Assembly: GCF_012277075.1 (NCBI RefSeq)
Contig: NZ_JAAXMT010000008.1
Location: forward strand, 1-64,000
Length of the DNA stretch: 64,000 nucleotides
Source of the DNA: Streptococcus alactolyticus
GTDB lineage: Bacteria; Bacillota; Bacilli; Lactobacillales; Streptococcaceae
Reading direction: 5' to 3'
Position numbers and translations under genes: made by a program. Below, one piece after another: positions 15,406 to 26,931 of the stretch (position 1 is the stretch's first letter; every line of letters begins with the position of its first letter). Under the pieces are notes generated by a model. That model made no database searches. It worked only from the letters and a program-made list of their open reading frames with translations, and had not been told where the DNA came from.

Positions 15406-17721
15406 ATGTTTAAGAAAAAGAGAAAAAAACCACGTCAGTCGTTTGGTTTGTTAGAGTTGGGCTCTGTCATTTTAAGAACCTTCAAACTATTAGCTGACTT
15501 TTTTTATATTATTATTATTTTATTTGGTATGTTGGGCATAGGGATTGCCTTTGGTTATCTGGCTAGTCAGATTGACTCGGTTAAGGTACCTGATAAGGAT
15601 ACCTTGGTTCAACAAGTAACATCCTTGAGTCGGGTGTCTGAGATGACTTATTCTAATGGTAGCTCGATTGCAAGTATTGACACGGATTTGTTGCGGACTC
15701 CTGTTGAGAGTAGTGCTATTTCTGATAATGTCAAGAAAGCCATCATTGCGACTGAGGATGAAAATTTTGAAAACCATGATGGGGTAGTGCCTAAAGCTGT
15801 TTTTCGGGCAACCTTGGCATCTGTTTTGGGGTTGGGCGAAACCAGCGGTGGCTCGACTCTTACGCAGCAATTGATTAAACAACAGGTGCTGGGAGATGAT
15901 CCGACCTTTAAACGCAAGTCGCGTGAGATTATTTACGCTTTGGCTTTGGAACGTTACCTCAACAAAGATGAGATTTTGACGGATTATTTAAATGTGTCGC
16001 CATTTGGTCGCAATAATAAAGGTGAAAATATTGCTGGGATTGAAGAGGCAGCAAGGGGTATCTTTGGCGTGTCGGCTAAAGATTTGACGGTGCCTCAGGC
16101 AGCCTTTCTAGCTGGTTTGCCACAAAGTCCGATTGTCTATTCACCTTATACAGCAACAGGGCAATTAAAAGACAAGGACAATTTAGCTTACGGCTTATCT
16201 CGTCAACAAGATGTTCTTTACAATATGTACCGTGCGGGCTACCTAACGGAATCCGAGTACGAAGAGTACAAGGCTTATGATGTGAGCCAAGACTTCATTC
16301 CGTCAGAATCAGCCACAACCAATGAGCACGACTTCCTTTACTATGCGGTTCTCAGTGAAGCTAAAGACATCATGTATAACTACTTGATTAAGCAAAATGG
16401 GGTTTCTGACCAAGAGCTTAAAAACGATACTACTAAAGAATCGTACAAAGAATTAGCTCTAGAAACCTTGCAACAAGGTGGGTACACGGTTAAGACGACG
16501 ATTAACAAGTCGATTTATGATGCCATGCAAAATACTGTGGCACAGTACGGCAGTACGCTTGACCAAGATAATGCTAAAATGGTCGAAGTTGGTAATGTCT
16601 TGATGGCTAATGATACGGGAGCTATCTTAGGATTTGTCGGAGGAAGGAATTACACAACAAACCAAAATAACCACGCCTTTGACACCGCTCGCTCACCAGG
16701 ATCAAGTATCAAGCCAATTATCGCTTATGGTATTGCCATTGATCAAGGCCTTTTGGGTAGTGCCAGCATGTTGTCAAACTATCCTACGTCATTTTCAAGT
16801 GGTCAAGCCATTATGCACGGTAATGATGTCGGAACAGAAATGATTACCTTGCAAGAAGCTTTGAACACGTCTTGGAATATCCCAGCTTATTGGACTTACC
16901 AAATGTTGTTAAACAATAATGTTGATGTGGAATCTTACATGAATAAAATGGGATACGATATCGACAATTACAATATTGAAAGTTTACCGCTGGGTGGTGG
17001 TATTGAAACAACTGTTCTTCAGCAAGTCAATGCCTACCAGATGATTTCAAATGGTGGTGTTTACCTCAAAGGGTACTTGGTTGATAGCATCACTGACAAT
17101 AAAGGTCAGGTTATTTACCAACACAAGGCCAATCCTGTTCGTGTCTTCTCAGAAGCGACGGCAAGCATTTTGAATCAATTGTTGAAAGAAGTGGTCACAG
17201 GTGGGGCTACGACAGAATTTTACAATGATTTGAAAGACTTGAATCAAACGGCAGCAAGTGCTGATTGGACAGGAAAAACGGGAACGACAGACAACTACAC
17301 CGATGTTTGGCTCATGTTGTCAACGCCAAAAATCACTTTAGGTGGTTGGGCAGGAAATGATGACAACACGTCTATGGATTCCCGCACGGGTTACAAGTAC
17401 AATGCGCAATACATGGCTTATCTGGTCAATGCCATTTACAATGCCGATTCGAGCGCAATAGGGGTCAATGACAAGTACTCCCTATCTTCTAGCGTTATCA
17501 AATCAACCGTCCTAAAAGCGACAGGATTGCAGCCAGGAACTGTAACGGTTAATGGACGTCCACTCTTGGTTAATGGCGAAACCACGACAAGCTATTGGGC
17601 GAAAAATGGAGCAGGTAATATGACTTATAAATTTGCCATCGGTGGTACCGACAGCGACTACACCAAAGCTTGGGATAGTTTGCTGCATAATTCTTCTATT
17701 ACCACAACAAGTAGCAACTAA
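15406..17721 (+). CDS. pbp1b: Class A penicillin-binding protein 1b
   Basis: 771 aa, bifunctional peptidoglycan synthase. One membrane span (about residues 33-52) follows a Lys-rich cytoplasmic tail. The glycosyltransferase-51 domain has the ATEDENFENHDGV motif, and the transpeptidase domain has SPGSSIKP (Ser nucleophile), SWN and KTGTTDNYTD motifs. It polymerises and crosslinks cell wall at the membrane surface. The position between tyrS (divergent) and rpoB is the usual streptococcal order. The C-terminus ends in a Ser/Thr-rich tail, as in relatives. Confidence 0.95.
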   Translation: MFKKKRKKPRQSFGLLELGSVILRTFKLLADFFYIIIILFGMLGIGIAFGYLASQIDSVKVPDKDTLVQQVTSLSRVSEMTYSNGSSIASIDTDLLRTPVESSAISDNVKKAIIATEDENFENHDGVVPKAVFRATLASVLGLGETSGGSTLTQQLIKQQVLGDDPTFKRKSREIIYALALERYLNKDEILTDYLNVSPFGRNNKGENIAGIEEAARGIFGVSAKDLTVPQAAFLAGLPQSPIVYSPYTATGQLKDKDNLAYGLSRQQDVLYNMYRAGYLTESEYEEYKAYDVSQDFIPSESATTNEHDFLYYAVLSEAKDIMYNYLIKQNGVSDQELKNDTTKESYKELALETLQQGGYTVKTTINKSIYDAMQNTVAQYGSTLDQDNAKMVEVGNVLMANDTGAILGFVGGRNYTTNQNNHAFDTARSPGSSIKPIIAYGIAIDQGLLGSASMLSNYPTSFSSGQAIMHGNDVGTEMITLQEALNTSWNIPAYWTYQMLLNNNVDVESYMNKMGYDIDNYNIESLPLGGGIETTVLQQVNAYQMISNGGVYLKGYLVDSITDNKGQVIYQHKANPVRVFSEATASILNQLLKEVVTGGATTEFYNDLKDLNQTAASADWTGKTGTTDNYTDVWLMLSTPKITLGGWAGNDDNTSMDSRTGYKYNAQYMAYLVNAIYNADSSAIGVNDKYSLSSSVIKSTVLKATGLQPGTVTVNGRPLLVNGETTTSYWAKNGAGNMTYKFAIGGTDSDYTKAWDSLLHNSSITTTSSN

Positions 17722-17729
17722 CATATCAC

Positions 17730-17758
17730 TTGCAAAAAAATCAAAAATAAGGTATAAT
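17730..17758 (+). promoter_or_regulatory. Strong rpoB promoter
   Basis: TTGCAA (17730-17735), a 17-bp spacer and TATAAT (17753-17758). It lies just after the pbp1b stop and implies a leader of about 300 nt before rpoB. Confidence 0.85.
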
Positions 17759-17764
17759 AGTATC

Positions 17765-18064
17765 AACTATTTGTCGTCTACCTTAGTTGAAATATTGTCC
17801 AACTAAGGTTTGCAGCAGTTAAATCACTCTTAATGGTGTTAGATTTAGCTGCTCTTTTTGTGCTTAATTTTGGAAGAATACAGCATTTGTAACCTATATT
17901 TAAAGATTCTAAAAATTCACATTAAGGACAACTTTGGCAGAATACGGCAACGTATTCTAGAGCTAGTTGGGTCAATGCTAGGGTTTTGTGTGGTTATTAA
18001 ACAAACAAAACAAAGCCGTCAAGCGTCGATTGACCTCTGTATTTTAATGAAGGAGTAATACACT
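17765..18064 (+). ncRNA. Structured rpoB 5' leader with attenuator-like terminator
   Basis: Three hairpins: CCTTAGTTG/CAACTAAGG (17781-17808); a stem joining GCAGC and AAATC to GATTTAGCTGC (17812-17852) with a T-rich tail (17855-17859), shaped like a terminator; and GAATACG-GCAA-CGTATTC (17940-17957). The terminator lies between the strong promoter and rpoB, so some antitermination or a second promoter is needed. Leaders of rpoB in lactic acid bacteria include the described Lacto-rpoB motif. Membership here is unverified. Confidence 0.65.
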
Positions 18065-21000
18065 TTGGCAGGACATGAAGTTCAGTACGGGAAACACCGT
18101 ACACGTCGTAGCTTTTCAAGAATTAAGGAAGTTCTTGATTTACCAAACTTGATCGAAATTCAGACAGATTCTTTTAAAGACTTCTTGGATAATGGATTAA
18201 GAGAAGTTTTTGAAGATGTGCTTCCAATTAGTAACTTTACAGATACTATGGAACTTGAATTTGTTGGTTACGAGTTAAAAGAGCCTAAGTATACGCTTGA
18301 GGAAGCTCGTATCCACGATGCCTCTTATTCAGCACCAATTTTTGTCACTTTCCGTTTGATTAACAAAGAAACAGGCGAAATTAAAACCCAAGAAGTTTTC
18401 TTTGGTGATTTCCCAATCATGACTGAAATGGGAACCTTTATCATCAATGGTGGTGAACGTATCATCGTTTCTCAGTTGGTTCGTTCTCCTGGTGTTTATT
18501 TCAATGACAAAGTGGATAAAAATGGTAAGGTTGGATACGGTTCAACGGTTATTCCTAACCGTGGTGCTTGGCTTGAATTAGAAACAGATTCAAAAGACAT
18601 TGCTTACACTCGTATTGACCGTACGCGTAAAATTCCATTTACAACACTTGTGCGTGCCCTTGGTTTCTCAGGTGATGATGAAATCATGGATATCTTTGGT
18701 GATAGCGAACTTGTCCGCAACACCATCGAAAAAGACATTCACAAAAACCCAGCGGATTCACGTACAGACGAAGCCCTCAAAGAAATTTACGAACGCCTTC
18801 GTCCAGGTGAACCAAAAACTGCTGACAGCTCGCGTAGCTTGCTTGTAGCTCGTTTCTTTGACCCACGTCGTTACGACTTGGCAGCTGTTGGTCGTTACAA
18901 AATCAATAAAAAATTAAACCTTAAAACACGTTTGTTGAATCAAACAATCGCTGAAAATTTGGTTGATGCTGAAACAGGGGAAATCCTTGTTGAAGCAGGA
19001 ACTGTTATGACCCGCGATGTGATTGATTCTATCGCTGACCAATTGGACGGTGACCTTAACAAATTCGTTTACACACCAAACGATTACGCTGTTGTTACTG
19101 AGCCAGTTGTGCTTCAAAAATTCAAAGTGGTGTCACCAATTGACCCAGACCGCGTGGTAACAATCGTTGGTAACGCAAACCCTGATGATAAAGTGCGTGC
19201 CCTTACACCAGCGGATATCTTGGCAGAAATGTCATACTTCTTGAACCTTGCAGAAGGTCTTGGTAAAGTGGATGATATCGACCACCTTGGTAACCGTCGT
19301 ATCCGTGCCGTTGGTGAGTTGTTAGCTAACCAATTCCGTATTGGTCTTGCTCGTATGGAACGTAACGTTCGCGAACGTATGTCTGTTCAAGATAACGAAG
19401 TCTTGACACCACAACAAATCATCAACATCCGTCCTGTAACAGCTGCGGTTAAAGAATTCTTCGGTTCTTCACAGTTGTCACAGTTCATGGACCAACACAA
19501 CCCACTTTCTGAGTTGTCACACAAACGTCGTTTGTCTGCCTTAGGACCTGGTGGTTTGACACGTGACCGTGCAGGTTACGAAGTTCGTGACGTGCATTAC
19601 ACTCACTATGGTCGTATGTGTCCGATTGAAACCCCTGAAGGACCTAACATCGGTTTGATCAACAACTTGTCAACTTACGGACACTTGAACAAATATGGTT
19701 TCATCCAAACACCGTATCGTAAAGTTGACCGTGCGACAGGTGTTGTCACAAACGAAATCGTTTGGTTGACTGCCGATGAAGAAGATGAGTACACTGTTGC
19801 ACAAGCAAACTCAAAACTAAACGAAGACGGTACATTTGCTGAAGACATCGTTATGGGACGTCACCAAGGTAATAACCAAGAGTTCCCAGCAAGCGTTGTT
19901 GATTTCGTAGACGTTTCTCCTAAACAGGTAGTTGCCGTTGCGACAGCATGTATTCCTTTCCTTGAAAACGATGACTCAAACCGTGCCCTCATGGGTGCCA
20001 ACATGCAGCGTCAAGCCGTTCCGTTGATTGACCCACATGCACCATATGTTGGTACAGGTATGGAATACCAAGCAGCCCACGATTCAGGCGCTGCCGTTAT
20101 CGCAAAACACGATGGACGCGTTGTCTTCTCAGACGCTGAAAAAGTAGAAGTGCGTCGTGAAGATGGTTCACTTGATGTTTACCACATTACAAAATTCCGT
20201 CGTTCAAACTCAGGCACAGCCTACAACCAACGTACCCTTGTTAAAGTTGGAGATATCGTTGAAAAAGGTGACTTTATCGCTGACGGTCCTTCAATGGAAA
20301 AAGGTGAAATGGCTCTTGGTCAAAACCCAATTGTCGCTTACATGACTTGGGAAGGGTATAACTTCGAGGATGCGGTTATCATGAGTGAACGTCTGGTTAA
20401 AGAAGATGTTTACACATCTGTTCACTTGGAAGAATTTGAATCAGAAACACGTGATACAAAGCTTGGCCCTGAAGAAATCACTCGTGAAATTCCAAACGTC
20501 GGTGAAGAAGCTTTGAAAGACCTTGACGAAATGGGTATTATCCGTATCGGTGCTGAGGTTAAAGAAGGGGATATCCTTGTTGGTAAAGTGACACCTAAAG
20601 GTGAGAAAGATCTTTCTGCTGAAGAACGCCTTCTTCATGCTATCTTTGGTGATAAATCACGTGAAGTGCGTGATACGTCACTTCGTGTGCCACACGGTGG
20701 TGATGGTGTTGTTCGTGACGTTAAAATCTTTACACGTGCTAACGGTGATGAATTACAATCAGGTGTTAACATGTTGGTTCGTGTTTACATCGCTCAAAAA
20801 CGTAAAATCAAAGTTGGAGATAAAATGGCCGGTCGTCACGGAAACAAAGGGGTTGTTTCTCGTATCGTTCCAGTTGAAGACATGCCTTACCTTCCAGACG
20901 GAACACCAGTTGATATCATGTTGAACCCACTTGGGGTGCCATCTCGTATGAACATCGGACAAGTTATGGAACTTCACCTTGGTATGGCTGCGCGTAACCT

Positions 21001-21637
21001 TGGTATTCACATTGCGACTCCAGTTTTCGATGGGGCAACTTCTGACGACCTTTGGGATACCGTTCGTGAAGCTGGTATGGACAGCGATGCTAAAACCGTT
21101 CTTTATGACGGACGTACAGGTGAACCATTTGATAACCGTGTGTCTGTGGGTATCATGTACATGATCAAACTTCACCACATGGTTGATGATAAACTTCACG
21201 CTCGTTCAGTAGGTCCTTACTCACTCGTTACCCAACAACCTCTTGGAGGTAAAGCACAATTTGGTGGACAACGTTTTGGTGAGATGGAGGTTTGGGCATT
21301 GGAAGCCTATGGTGCATCAAATGTTCTTCAAGAAATCTTGACTTACAAGTCTGATGACGTGACCGGACGTCTTAAAGCTTATGAAGCCATCACTAAAGGT
21401 AAGCCAATTCCAAAACCAGGTGTGCCAGAATCATTCCGAGTTCTTGTCAAAGAATTGCAATCTCTTGGTCTTGATATGCGTGTGCTTGACGAAGATGACA
21501 ACGAAGTAGAACTCCGTGATCTTGACGAAGGTGAAGATGATGATGTCATGCACGTTGATGACCTTGAAAAAGCACGTCAAAAACAAGAAACCGAAAAAGC
21601 AGAAGCATCTATCAAAGAAGAATCTGAAGAAAAATAA
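18065..21637 (+). CDS. rpoB: RNA polymerase beta subunit
   Basis: 1190 aa, full length for streptococci. The rifampicin region ([20 protein letters not shown], then [13 protein letters not shown]) reads wild type by eye. It starts at a TTG codon preceded by GAAGGAG 8-9 nt upstream; no better ATG is in frame. Catalytic core of transcription, partner of rpoC 154 bp downstream. The C-terminal tail is long, acidic and Lys-rich, normal for the genus. Confidence 0.98.
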   Translation: MAGHEVQYGKHRTRRSFSRIKEVLDLPNLIEIQTDSFKDFLDNGLREVFEDVLPISNFTDTMELEFVGYELKEPKYTLEEARIHDASYSAPIFVTFRLINKETGEIKTQEVFFGDFPIMTEMGTFIINGGERIIVSQLVRSPGVYFNDKVDKNGKVGYGSTVIPNRGAWLELETDSKDIAYTRIDRTRKIPFTTLVRALGFSGDDEIMDIFGDSELVRNTIEKDIHKNPADSRTDEALKEIYERLRPGEPKTADSSRSLLVARFFDPRRYDLAAVGRYKINKKLNLKTRLLNQTIAENLVDAETGEILVEAGTVMTRDVIDSIADQLDGDLNKFVYTPNDYAVVTEPVVLQKFKVVSPIDPDRVVTIVGNANPDDKVRALTPADILAEMSYFLNLAEGLGKVDDIDHLGNRRIRAVGELLANQFRIGLARMERNVRERMSVQDNEVLTPQQIINIRPVTAAVKEFFGSSQLSQFMDQHNPLSELSHKRRLSALGPGGLTRDRAGYEVRDVHYTHYGRMCPIETPEGPNIGLINNLSTYGHLNKYGFIQTPYRKVDRATGVVTNEIVWLTADEEDEYTVAQANSKLNEDGTFAEDIVMGRHQGNNQEFPASVVDFVDVSPKQVVAVATACIPFLENDDSNRALMGANMQRQAVPLIDPHAPYVGTGMEYQAAHDSGAAVIAKHDGRVVFSDAEKVEVRREDGSLDVYHITKFRRSNSGTAYNQRTLVKVGDIVEKGDFIADGPSMEKGEMALGQNPIVAYMTWEGYNFEDAVIMSERLVKEDVYTSVHLEEFESETRDTKLGPEEITREIPNVGEEALKDLDEMGIIRIGAEVKEGDILVGKVTPKGEKDLSAEERLLHAIFGDKSREVRDTSLRVPHGGDGVVRDVKIFTRANGDELQSGVNMLVRVYIAQKRKIKVGDKMAGRHGNKGVVSRIVPVEDMPYLPDGTPVDIMLNPLGVPSRMNIGQVMELHLGMAARNLGIHIATPVFDGATSDDLWDTVREAGMDSDAKTVLYDGRTGEPFDNRVSVGIMYMIKLHHMVDDKLHARSVGPYSLVTQQPLGGKAQFGGQRFGEMEVWALEAYGASNVLQEILTYKSDDVTGRLKAYEAITKGKPIPKPGVPESFRVLVKELQSLGLDMRVLDEDDNEVELRDLDEGEDDDVMHVDDLEKARQKQETEKAEASIKEESEEK

Positions 21638-21648
21638 AGCCAGTCAGG

Positions 21649-21677
21649 CTATGGGAAGCTTTCTTAGCTTTCCATAG
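21649..21677 (+). other. Long hairpin in the rpoB-rpoC gap
   Basis: CTATGGGAAGCT / AGCTTTCCATAG, a 12-bp stem with one G-T pair and a 5-nt loop, followed by ATTGATGG and not by T-run. It is probably an mRNA processing or stability element, not a terminator. Confidence 0.6.
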
Positions 21678-21791
21678 TATTGATGGTGTGCTAAAACAGA
21701 GATAAAAAGCTTATGAAGTTTTCTTTGTAAGTTGTCGCATTTAAGAAAGTAGCTTGGCTATTTTCAAAGAACATAAAGAAAGGTAAATCTA

Positions 21792-24700
21792 GTGGTTGAC
21801 GTAAATCGTTTTAAAAGTATGCAAATCACATTAGCCTCACCAAGCAAAGTCCGCTCATGGTCTTATGGTGAAGTTAAAAAACCTGAAACAATCAATTATC
21901 GTACGCTCAAACCCGAACGTGAAGGACTTTTTGACGAAGTTATCTTTGGTCCAACAAAAGACTGGGAATGTGCTTGTGGTAAATACAAACGTATTCGTTA
22001 CAAAGGGATTATTTGTGACCGCTGTGGTGTTGAAGTAACACGTGCTAAAGTTCGTCGTGAACGTATGGGACACATCGAATTGAAAGCACCCGTTTCTCAC
22101 ATCTGGTATTTCAAAGGTATTCCATCACGTATGGGGCTTACATTGGACATGAGCCCACGTGCTCTTGAAGAAGTTATCTACTTCGCAGCTTACGTTGTTA
22201 TTGATCCAAAAGATACACCGCTTGAACCAAAATCACTTTTGACTGAGCGCGAATACCGTGAAAAATTACAAGAATATGGACAAGGCTCATTTGTTGCGAA
22301 AATGGGTGCTGAAGCCATCCAAGACCTTCTTAAACGCGTTGATTTAAAATCTGAAATCGCTGAATTAAAAGAAGAATTGAAAACGGCTACTGGTCAAAAA
22401 CGTATCAAAGCTGTTCGTCGTTTGGATGTGTTAGATGCCTTCTACAAATCTGGTAACAAACCAGAATGGATGGTACTTAACATCTTGCCAGTTATTCCAC
22501 CAGATCTGCGTCCAATGGTTCAATTGGATGGTGGACGTTTTGCGGCATCAGACTTGAATGACCTTTACCGTCGTGTAATTAACCGTAACAACCGTTTGGC
22601 TCGTTTGCTTGAATTGAATGCCCCTGGTATCATCGTGCAAAACGAAAAACGTATGTTGCAAGAAGCGGTTGATGCCCTTATCGACAATGGTCGTCGTGGT
22701 CGTCCAATCACAGGTCCTGGTAGCCGTCCATTGAAATCTTTGAGCCACATGCTTAAAGGTAAACAAGGTCGTTTCCGTCAAAACTTGCTTGGTAAACGTG
22801 TTGACTTCTCAGGTCGTTCTGTTATCGCCGTAGGTCCAACACTTAAAATGTACCAATGTGGTGTGCCACGTGAAATGGCTATCGAATTGTTCAAACCATT
22901 TGTTATGCGTGAAATTGTAGCGCGTGACTACGCTGGTAACGTAAAAGCTGCTAAACGTATGGTTGAACGTGGTGACGAACGCATTTGGGATATTCTTGAA
23001 GAAGTCATTAAAGAACACCCAGTACTTCTTAACCGCGCACCGACTCTTCACCGTTTGGGTATTCAAGCATTTGAACCAGTCCTTATCGATGGTAAAGCCC
23101 TTCGTCTTCACCCACTTGTTTGTGAGGCCTACAATGCCGACTTTGACGGTGACCAAATGGCCATCCACGTGCCGCTTTCAGAAGAAGCGCAAGCAGAAGC
23201 ACGTCTTCTTATGTTGGCCGCAGAACACATCCTTAACCCTAAAGATGGTAAACCAGTCGTAACCCCATCTCAAGATATGGTTCTTGGTAACTACTATTTG
23301 ACAATGGAAGATCCAGGTCGTGAAGGGGAAGGTATGGTCTTTAAAGACCGTGACGAAGCGATTATGGCTTACCGCAATGGTTATGTTCACTTGCATTCAC
23401 GTGTTGGTATCGCTGTTGATAGTATGCCAAACAAACCATGGACAGATGAACAAAGACATAAAATCATGGTGACAACAGTTGGTAAAATCCTCTTCAACGC
23501 TATCATGCCTGATGATCTACCATACCTTCAAGAGCCAAACAACGCTAACTTGACTGAAAAAACACCAGATAAATACTTTTTGGCACCAGGTCAAGAAATC
23601 CAGTCTGTCATTGATAACCTTGAAACAAACATTCCATTCAAGAAGAAAAATCTTGGAAATATCATTGCTGAAATCTTCAAACGTTTCCGTACAACAGAAA
23701 CATCTGCTTTCCTTGACCGTTTGAAAGACCTCGGTTACTACCACTCAACCCTTGCTGGTTTGACAGTGGGTATTGCCGATATCCCAGTTATTGATAACAA
23801 ACAAGAAATCATCAATGCCGCTCACGCGAAAGTTGAACAAATTAACAAAGCCTTCCGTCGTGGTCTTATCACTGACGATGAACGTTATGTTGCGGTTACG
23901 ACAACTTGGCGTGAAGCAAAAGAAGAGTTGGAACAACGTCTGATTGAAACACAAGATCCTAAGAACCCAATCGTTATGATGATGGACTCAGGAGCCCGTG
24001 GTAATATCTCTAACTTCTCACAACTTGCCGGTATGCGTGGTTTGATGGCCGCTCCGAACGGACGTATCATGGAATTGCCTATCCTATCTAACTTCCGTGA
24101 AGGTTTGTCTGTTTTGGAAATGTTCTTCTCAACTCACGGTGCGCGTAAAGGTATGACTGATACAGCCCTTAAGACTGCTGACTCTGGATACTTGACACGT
24201 CGTTTGGTTGACGTTGCCCAAGACGTTATCATTCGTGAAGACGACTGTGGAACTGACCGTGGTCTTGTAATCAGCGCCATTACAGACGGAAAAGAAGTGA
24301 CAGAAACACTTGAAGAACGTCTTGTTGGTCGTTACACTAAGAAATCTGTTAAACACCCAGAAACAGGCGAAGTCATTGTTGGTCCTGATGTTTTAATCAC
24401 AGAAGACTTGGCTGCTACTATTGTTAAAGCTGGTGTTGAAGAAGTAACCATCCGTTCAGTATTTACATGTAATACTCGCCACGGTGTTTGCCGCCACTGT
24501 TATGGTATCAACCTTGCGACAGGCGATGCCGTTGAAGTTGGTGAAGCTGTTGGTACAATCGCCGCTCAATCTATCGGTGAACCTGGTACACAGTTGACCA
24601 TGCGTACCTTCCACACGGGTGGTGTAGCGTCAAATACCGACATCACACAAGGTCTTCCTCGTATCCAAGAAATCTTTGAAGCCCGTAATCCTAAAGGGGA

Positions 24701-25433
24701 AGCGGTCATCACAGAAGTTAAGGGTACTGTTGTTGACATCGAAGAAGATGCCGCAACACGTACGAAGAAAGTCTTTGTACAAGGTAAAACAGGTACAGGT
24801 GAATACGTGGTACCATTTACAGCTCGCATGAAAGTAGCTGTCGGTGACGAAGTACACCGTGGTGCCCCATTGACTGAAGGTTCTATCCAACCAAAACGCT
24901 TGCTTGAAGTTCGTGACACCTTGTCAGTTGAAACTTACCTTCTTGCTGAGGTACAAAAAGTTTACCGTAGCCAAGGGGTAGAAATCGGTGACAAACACGT
25001 CGAAGTAATGGTTCGCCAAATGCTTCGTAAAGTTCGTATCATGGATCCAGGTGATACAGAATTGCTTCCAGGTACTTTGATGGACATCTCAGACTTTACA
25101 GATGCCAACAAAGACATCGTTATTGCTGGTGGTATTCCTGCGACATCACGTCCAGTCTTGATGGGTATTACCAAAGCTTCCCTTGAAACAAATTCATTCT
25201 TGTCAGCAGCATCATTCCAAGAAACAACTCGTGTTCTTACAGATGCCGCTATACGTGGTAAGAAAGATCATCTTCTTGGTCTTAAAGAAAATGTTATCAT
25301 CGGTAAGATTATCCCAGCTGGTACAGGTATGGCACGTTACCGCAATATCGAACCACAAGCTGTTAATGAGTTTGAACCTACTGAAGAAGTAGATGTTGTG
25401 GTGGAAGAAGAAATCATCACAAGTGCTGAATAA
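21792..25433 (+). CDS. rpoC: RNA polymerase beta' subunit
   Basis: 1213 aa. GTG start with AAAGG about 9 nt upstream. Zinc-finger cysteines ([20 protein letters not shown]) are near the N-terminus, the catalytic NADFDGD motif is about residue 450, and a second Cys cluster ([13 protein letters not shown]) is at about 895-907. All are hallmarks of an intact beta'. Followed by a strong terminator. Confidence 0.98.
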   Translation: MVDVNRFKSMQITLASPSKVRSWSYGEVKKPETINYRTLKPEREGLFDEVIFGPTKDWECACGKYKRIRYKGIICDRCGVEVTRAKVRRERMGHIELKAPVSHIWYFKGIPSRMGLTLDMSPRALEEVIYFAAYVVIDPKDTPLEPKSLLTEREYREKLQEYGQGSFVAKMGAEAIQDLLKRVDLKSEIAELKEELKTATGQKRIKAVRRLDVLDAFYKSGNKPEWMVLNILPVIPPDLRPMVQLDGGRFAASDLNDLYRRVINRNNRLARLLELNAPGIIVQNEKRMLQEAVDALIDNGRRGRPITGPGSRPLKSLSHMLKGKQGRFRQNLLGKRVDFSGRSVIAVGPTLKMYQCGVPREMAIELFKPFVMREIVARDYAGNVKAAKRMVERGDERIWDILEEVIKEHPVLLNRAPTLHRLGIQAFEPVLIDGKALRLHPLVCEAYNADFDGDQMAIHVPLSEEAQAEARLLMLAAEHILNPKDGKPVVTPSQDMVLGNYYLTMEDPGREGEGMVFKDRDEAIMAYRNGYVHLHSRVGIAVDSMPNKPWTDEQRHKIMVTTVGKILFNAIMPDDLPYLQEPNNANLTEKTPDKYFLAPGQEIQSVIDNLETNIPFKKKNLGNIIAEIFKRFRTTETSAFLDRLKDLGYYHSTLAGLTVGIADIPVIDNKQEIINAAHAKVEQINKAFRRGLITDDERYVAVTTTWREAKEELEQRLIETQDPKNPIVMMMDSGARGNISNFSQLAGMRGLMAAPNGRIMELPILSNFREGLSVLEMFFSTHGARKGMTDTALKTADSGYLTRRLVDVAQDVIIREDDCGTDRGLVISAITDGKEVTETLEERLVGRYTKKSVKHPETGEVIVGPDVLITEDLAATIVKAGVEEVTIRSVFTCNTRHGVCRHCYGINLATGDAVEVGEAVGTIAAQSIGEPGTQLTMRTFHTGGVASNTDITQGLPRIQEIFEARNPKGEAVITEVKGTVVDIEEDAATRTKKVFVQGKTGTGEYVVPFTARMKVAVGDEVHRGAPLTEGSIQPKRLLEVRDTLSVETYLLAEVQKVYRSQGVEIGDKHVEVMVRQMLRKVRIMDPGDTELLPGTLMDISDFTDANKDIVIAGGIPATSRPVLMGITKASLETNSFLSAASFQETTRVLTDAAIRGKKDHLLGLKENVIIGKIIPAGTGMARYRNIEPQAVNEFEPTEEVDVVVEEEIITSAE

Positions 25434-25441
25434 AACCCAAA

Positions 25442-25472
25442 AGAGAGAACGATTCGTTCTCTCTTTTTTTGT
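25442..25472 (+). terminator. rpoC terminator
   Basis: AGAGAGAACG-ATT-CGTTCTCTCT stem followed by a T-run to about 25470. Confidence 0.92.
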
Positions 25473-25549
25473 AATCATGATAAATAAGCAAAAATTTTTT
25501 AAAATAGCGTTAATTTTTATATAATAAATCTTAAAAGGAAGTGAGGTAA

Positions 25550-25858
25550 ATGTATCAAGTTGTAAAAATATATGGCGACTGGGAACCCTGGTGGTCATTG
25601 GAAAATTGGCAGGAAGACATCATAGAAACAAAATGCTTTGATGATTTTGAAGAAGCACGTGCTTTTTACCAACAAGAATGCCAAACACTCAAATCATCTT
25701 TACCAAGTTGTAAATGCCATGACAATTTTCAAGCAGCTTTTTGGAACCAAGAGGACCAACGCTGGTGTGAGATGTGTGGCAGCTACTTGCAACAGTACCA
25801 TTCCATTGTTATACTCGAAGATGGTCGTGAGTTATCAAAAGAGGCATTGTCTTACTAA
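25550..25858 (+). CDS. DUF1033 family protein
   Basis: 102 aa, of the family usually found just upstream of the competence pilus operon in streptococci. It has aromatic-rich starts (YGDWEPWWSLENWQ) and two Cys pairs (CKCHDNF and CEMCGS) that could bind a metal. Function unknown. It has its own ribosome site (AAGGAAGTGAGG). It is not inside the SigX operon, whose box lies 105 bp after it. Confidence 0.85.
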   Translation: MYQVVKIYGDWEPWWSLENWQEDIIETKCFDDFEEARAFYQQECQTLKSSLPSCKCHDNFQAAFWNQEDQRWCEMCGSYLQQYHSIVILEDGRELSKEALSY

Positions 25859-25962
25859 ATGTATTTAATGGAGTAGGCAATGCTTACTCTTTATATAAGC
25901 GAAGAAGGTAGCTTAGCTATTTTTTTTTGTTTTTGGCTAAATGGCCATGATACCTTTCTTTT

Positions 25963-25970
25963 TTCGAATA
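25963..25970 (+). promoter_or_regulatory. SigX (ComX) box for the comG operon
   Basis: TTCGAATA in a T-rich context, 19 bp upstream of comGA ATG. The same octamer stands before ssbB at 35859-35866. The known streptococcal consensus is TACGAATA. Confidence 0.85.
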
Positions 25971-25989
25971 ATGAGATGAGGAGGTTTTT

Positions 25990-26931
25990 ATGATTCAAGA
26001 TTTAGCAAAAGCTATCATAGCAAATGCGGTCGCTAAAGCTGCTCAAGATATTTATATCCTACCTAGGCAAAACCGCTATGAAGTCTATTATCGGCTAGGC
26101 AATGACAAGGAATTGATAGATTGCTTTGATGCTGACAAAATGACTAACCTGATTAGCCATTTTAAATTTGTCGCAGGCATGGACGTTGGGGAAAAGCGTC
26201 GTAGCCAACTAGGTTCGTGCGACTACACCTTTGCAGAAGATGAGCAAATCTCGCTACGTTTATCAAGTGTCGGGGACTACCGCGGTCGAGAGAGTTTGGT
26301 AATTCGTTTGCTTTATTATGGTCAAAAATCTCTCCATTATTGGTTTGATGGGCTAGAGGAAGCTTTATCTGTTGTCAATGGTAGGGGACTTTATCTCTTT
26401 TCAGGTCCAGTTGGTAGTGGAAAAACCACGCTGATGTATCAGTTGGTTCAGGAAAAATTTCCAGATAAACAAATCATTACCATCGAAGATCCTGTGGAAA
26501 TTCAGCAGGATAATATGTTGCAGCTGCAATTAAACGATGAAATAGGCATGACTTACGATGAGCTGATCAAATTGTCCTTGCGGCATCGACCAGATATTCT
26601 CATTATCGGAGAAATTCGTGATAGCGATACGGCACACGCGGTTATTAGGGCCAGTTTAACAGGAGCTGTGGTATTTTCGACCATTCATGCTAAAAGCATT
26701 TCAGGTGTTTATGCGCGTTTATTGGAATTAGGTATCAGTCAGCAAGAGTTGGAGAATAGTCTGCACGCAGTGGTTTACCAACGGTTAATTGGGGGAGGAG
26801 GTGTGATAGATGTTGCAAAAGATGGATTTAAAGAGCACCAGCCAAGCAACTGGAATCAAAAAATGGACCAGTTGGTTGCACAAGGACATCTTTCCAAAGA
26901 ACAAGCGGCCATTGAAAAAATTACCCTTTAG
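25990..26931 (+). CDS. comGA: Competence pilus ATPase ComGA (ComYA)
   Basis: 313-aa type II/IV secretion ATPase. Walker A is GPVGSGKTT (about residues 139-147), the Asp/His boxes are ITIEDPVEI and RHRPDILIIGEIRD, and the late Walker B region is intact. It powers assembly of the transformation pilus that takes up DNA. It heads the comGA-GG operon under a SigX box. The ribosome site GATGAGGAGG is strong. Its 3' end overlaps comGB. Confidence 0.95.
   Translation: MIQDLAKAIIANAVAKAAQDIYILPRQNRYEVYYRLGNDKELIDCFDADKMTNLISHFKFVAGMDVGEKRRSQLGSCDYTFAEDEQISLRLSSVGDYRGRESLVIRLLYYGQKSLHYWFDGLEEALSVVNGRGLYLFSGPVGSGKTTLMYQLVQEKFPDKQIITIEDPVEIQQDNMLQLQLNDEIGMTYDELIKLSLRHRPDILIIGEIRDSDTAHAVIRASLTGAVVFSTIHAKSISGVYARLLELGISQQELENSLHAVVYQRLIGGGGVIDVAKDGFKEHQPSNWNQKMDQLVAQGHLSKEQAAIEKITL

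Noticed and set aside
18600..25174. Many antisense and alternate frames in rpoB/rpoC
   Set aside because: Phe/Cys/Thr-rich shadows of highly biased genes.
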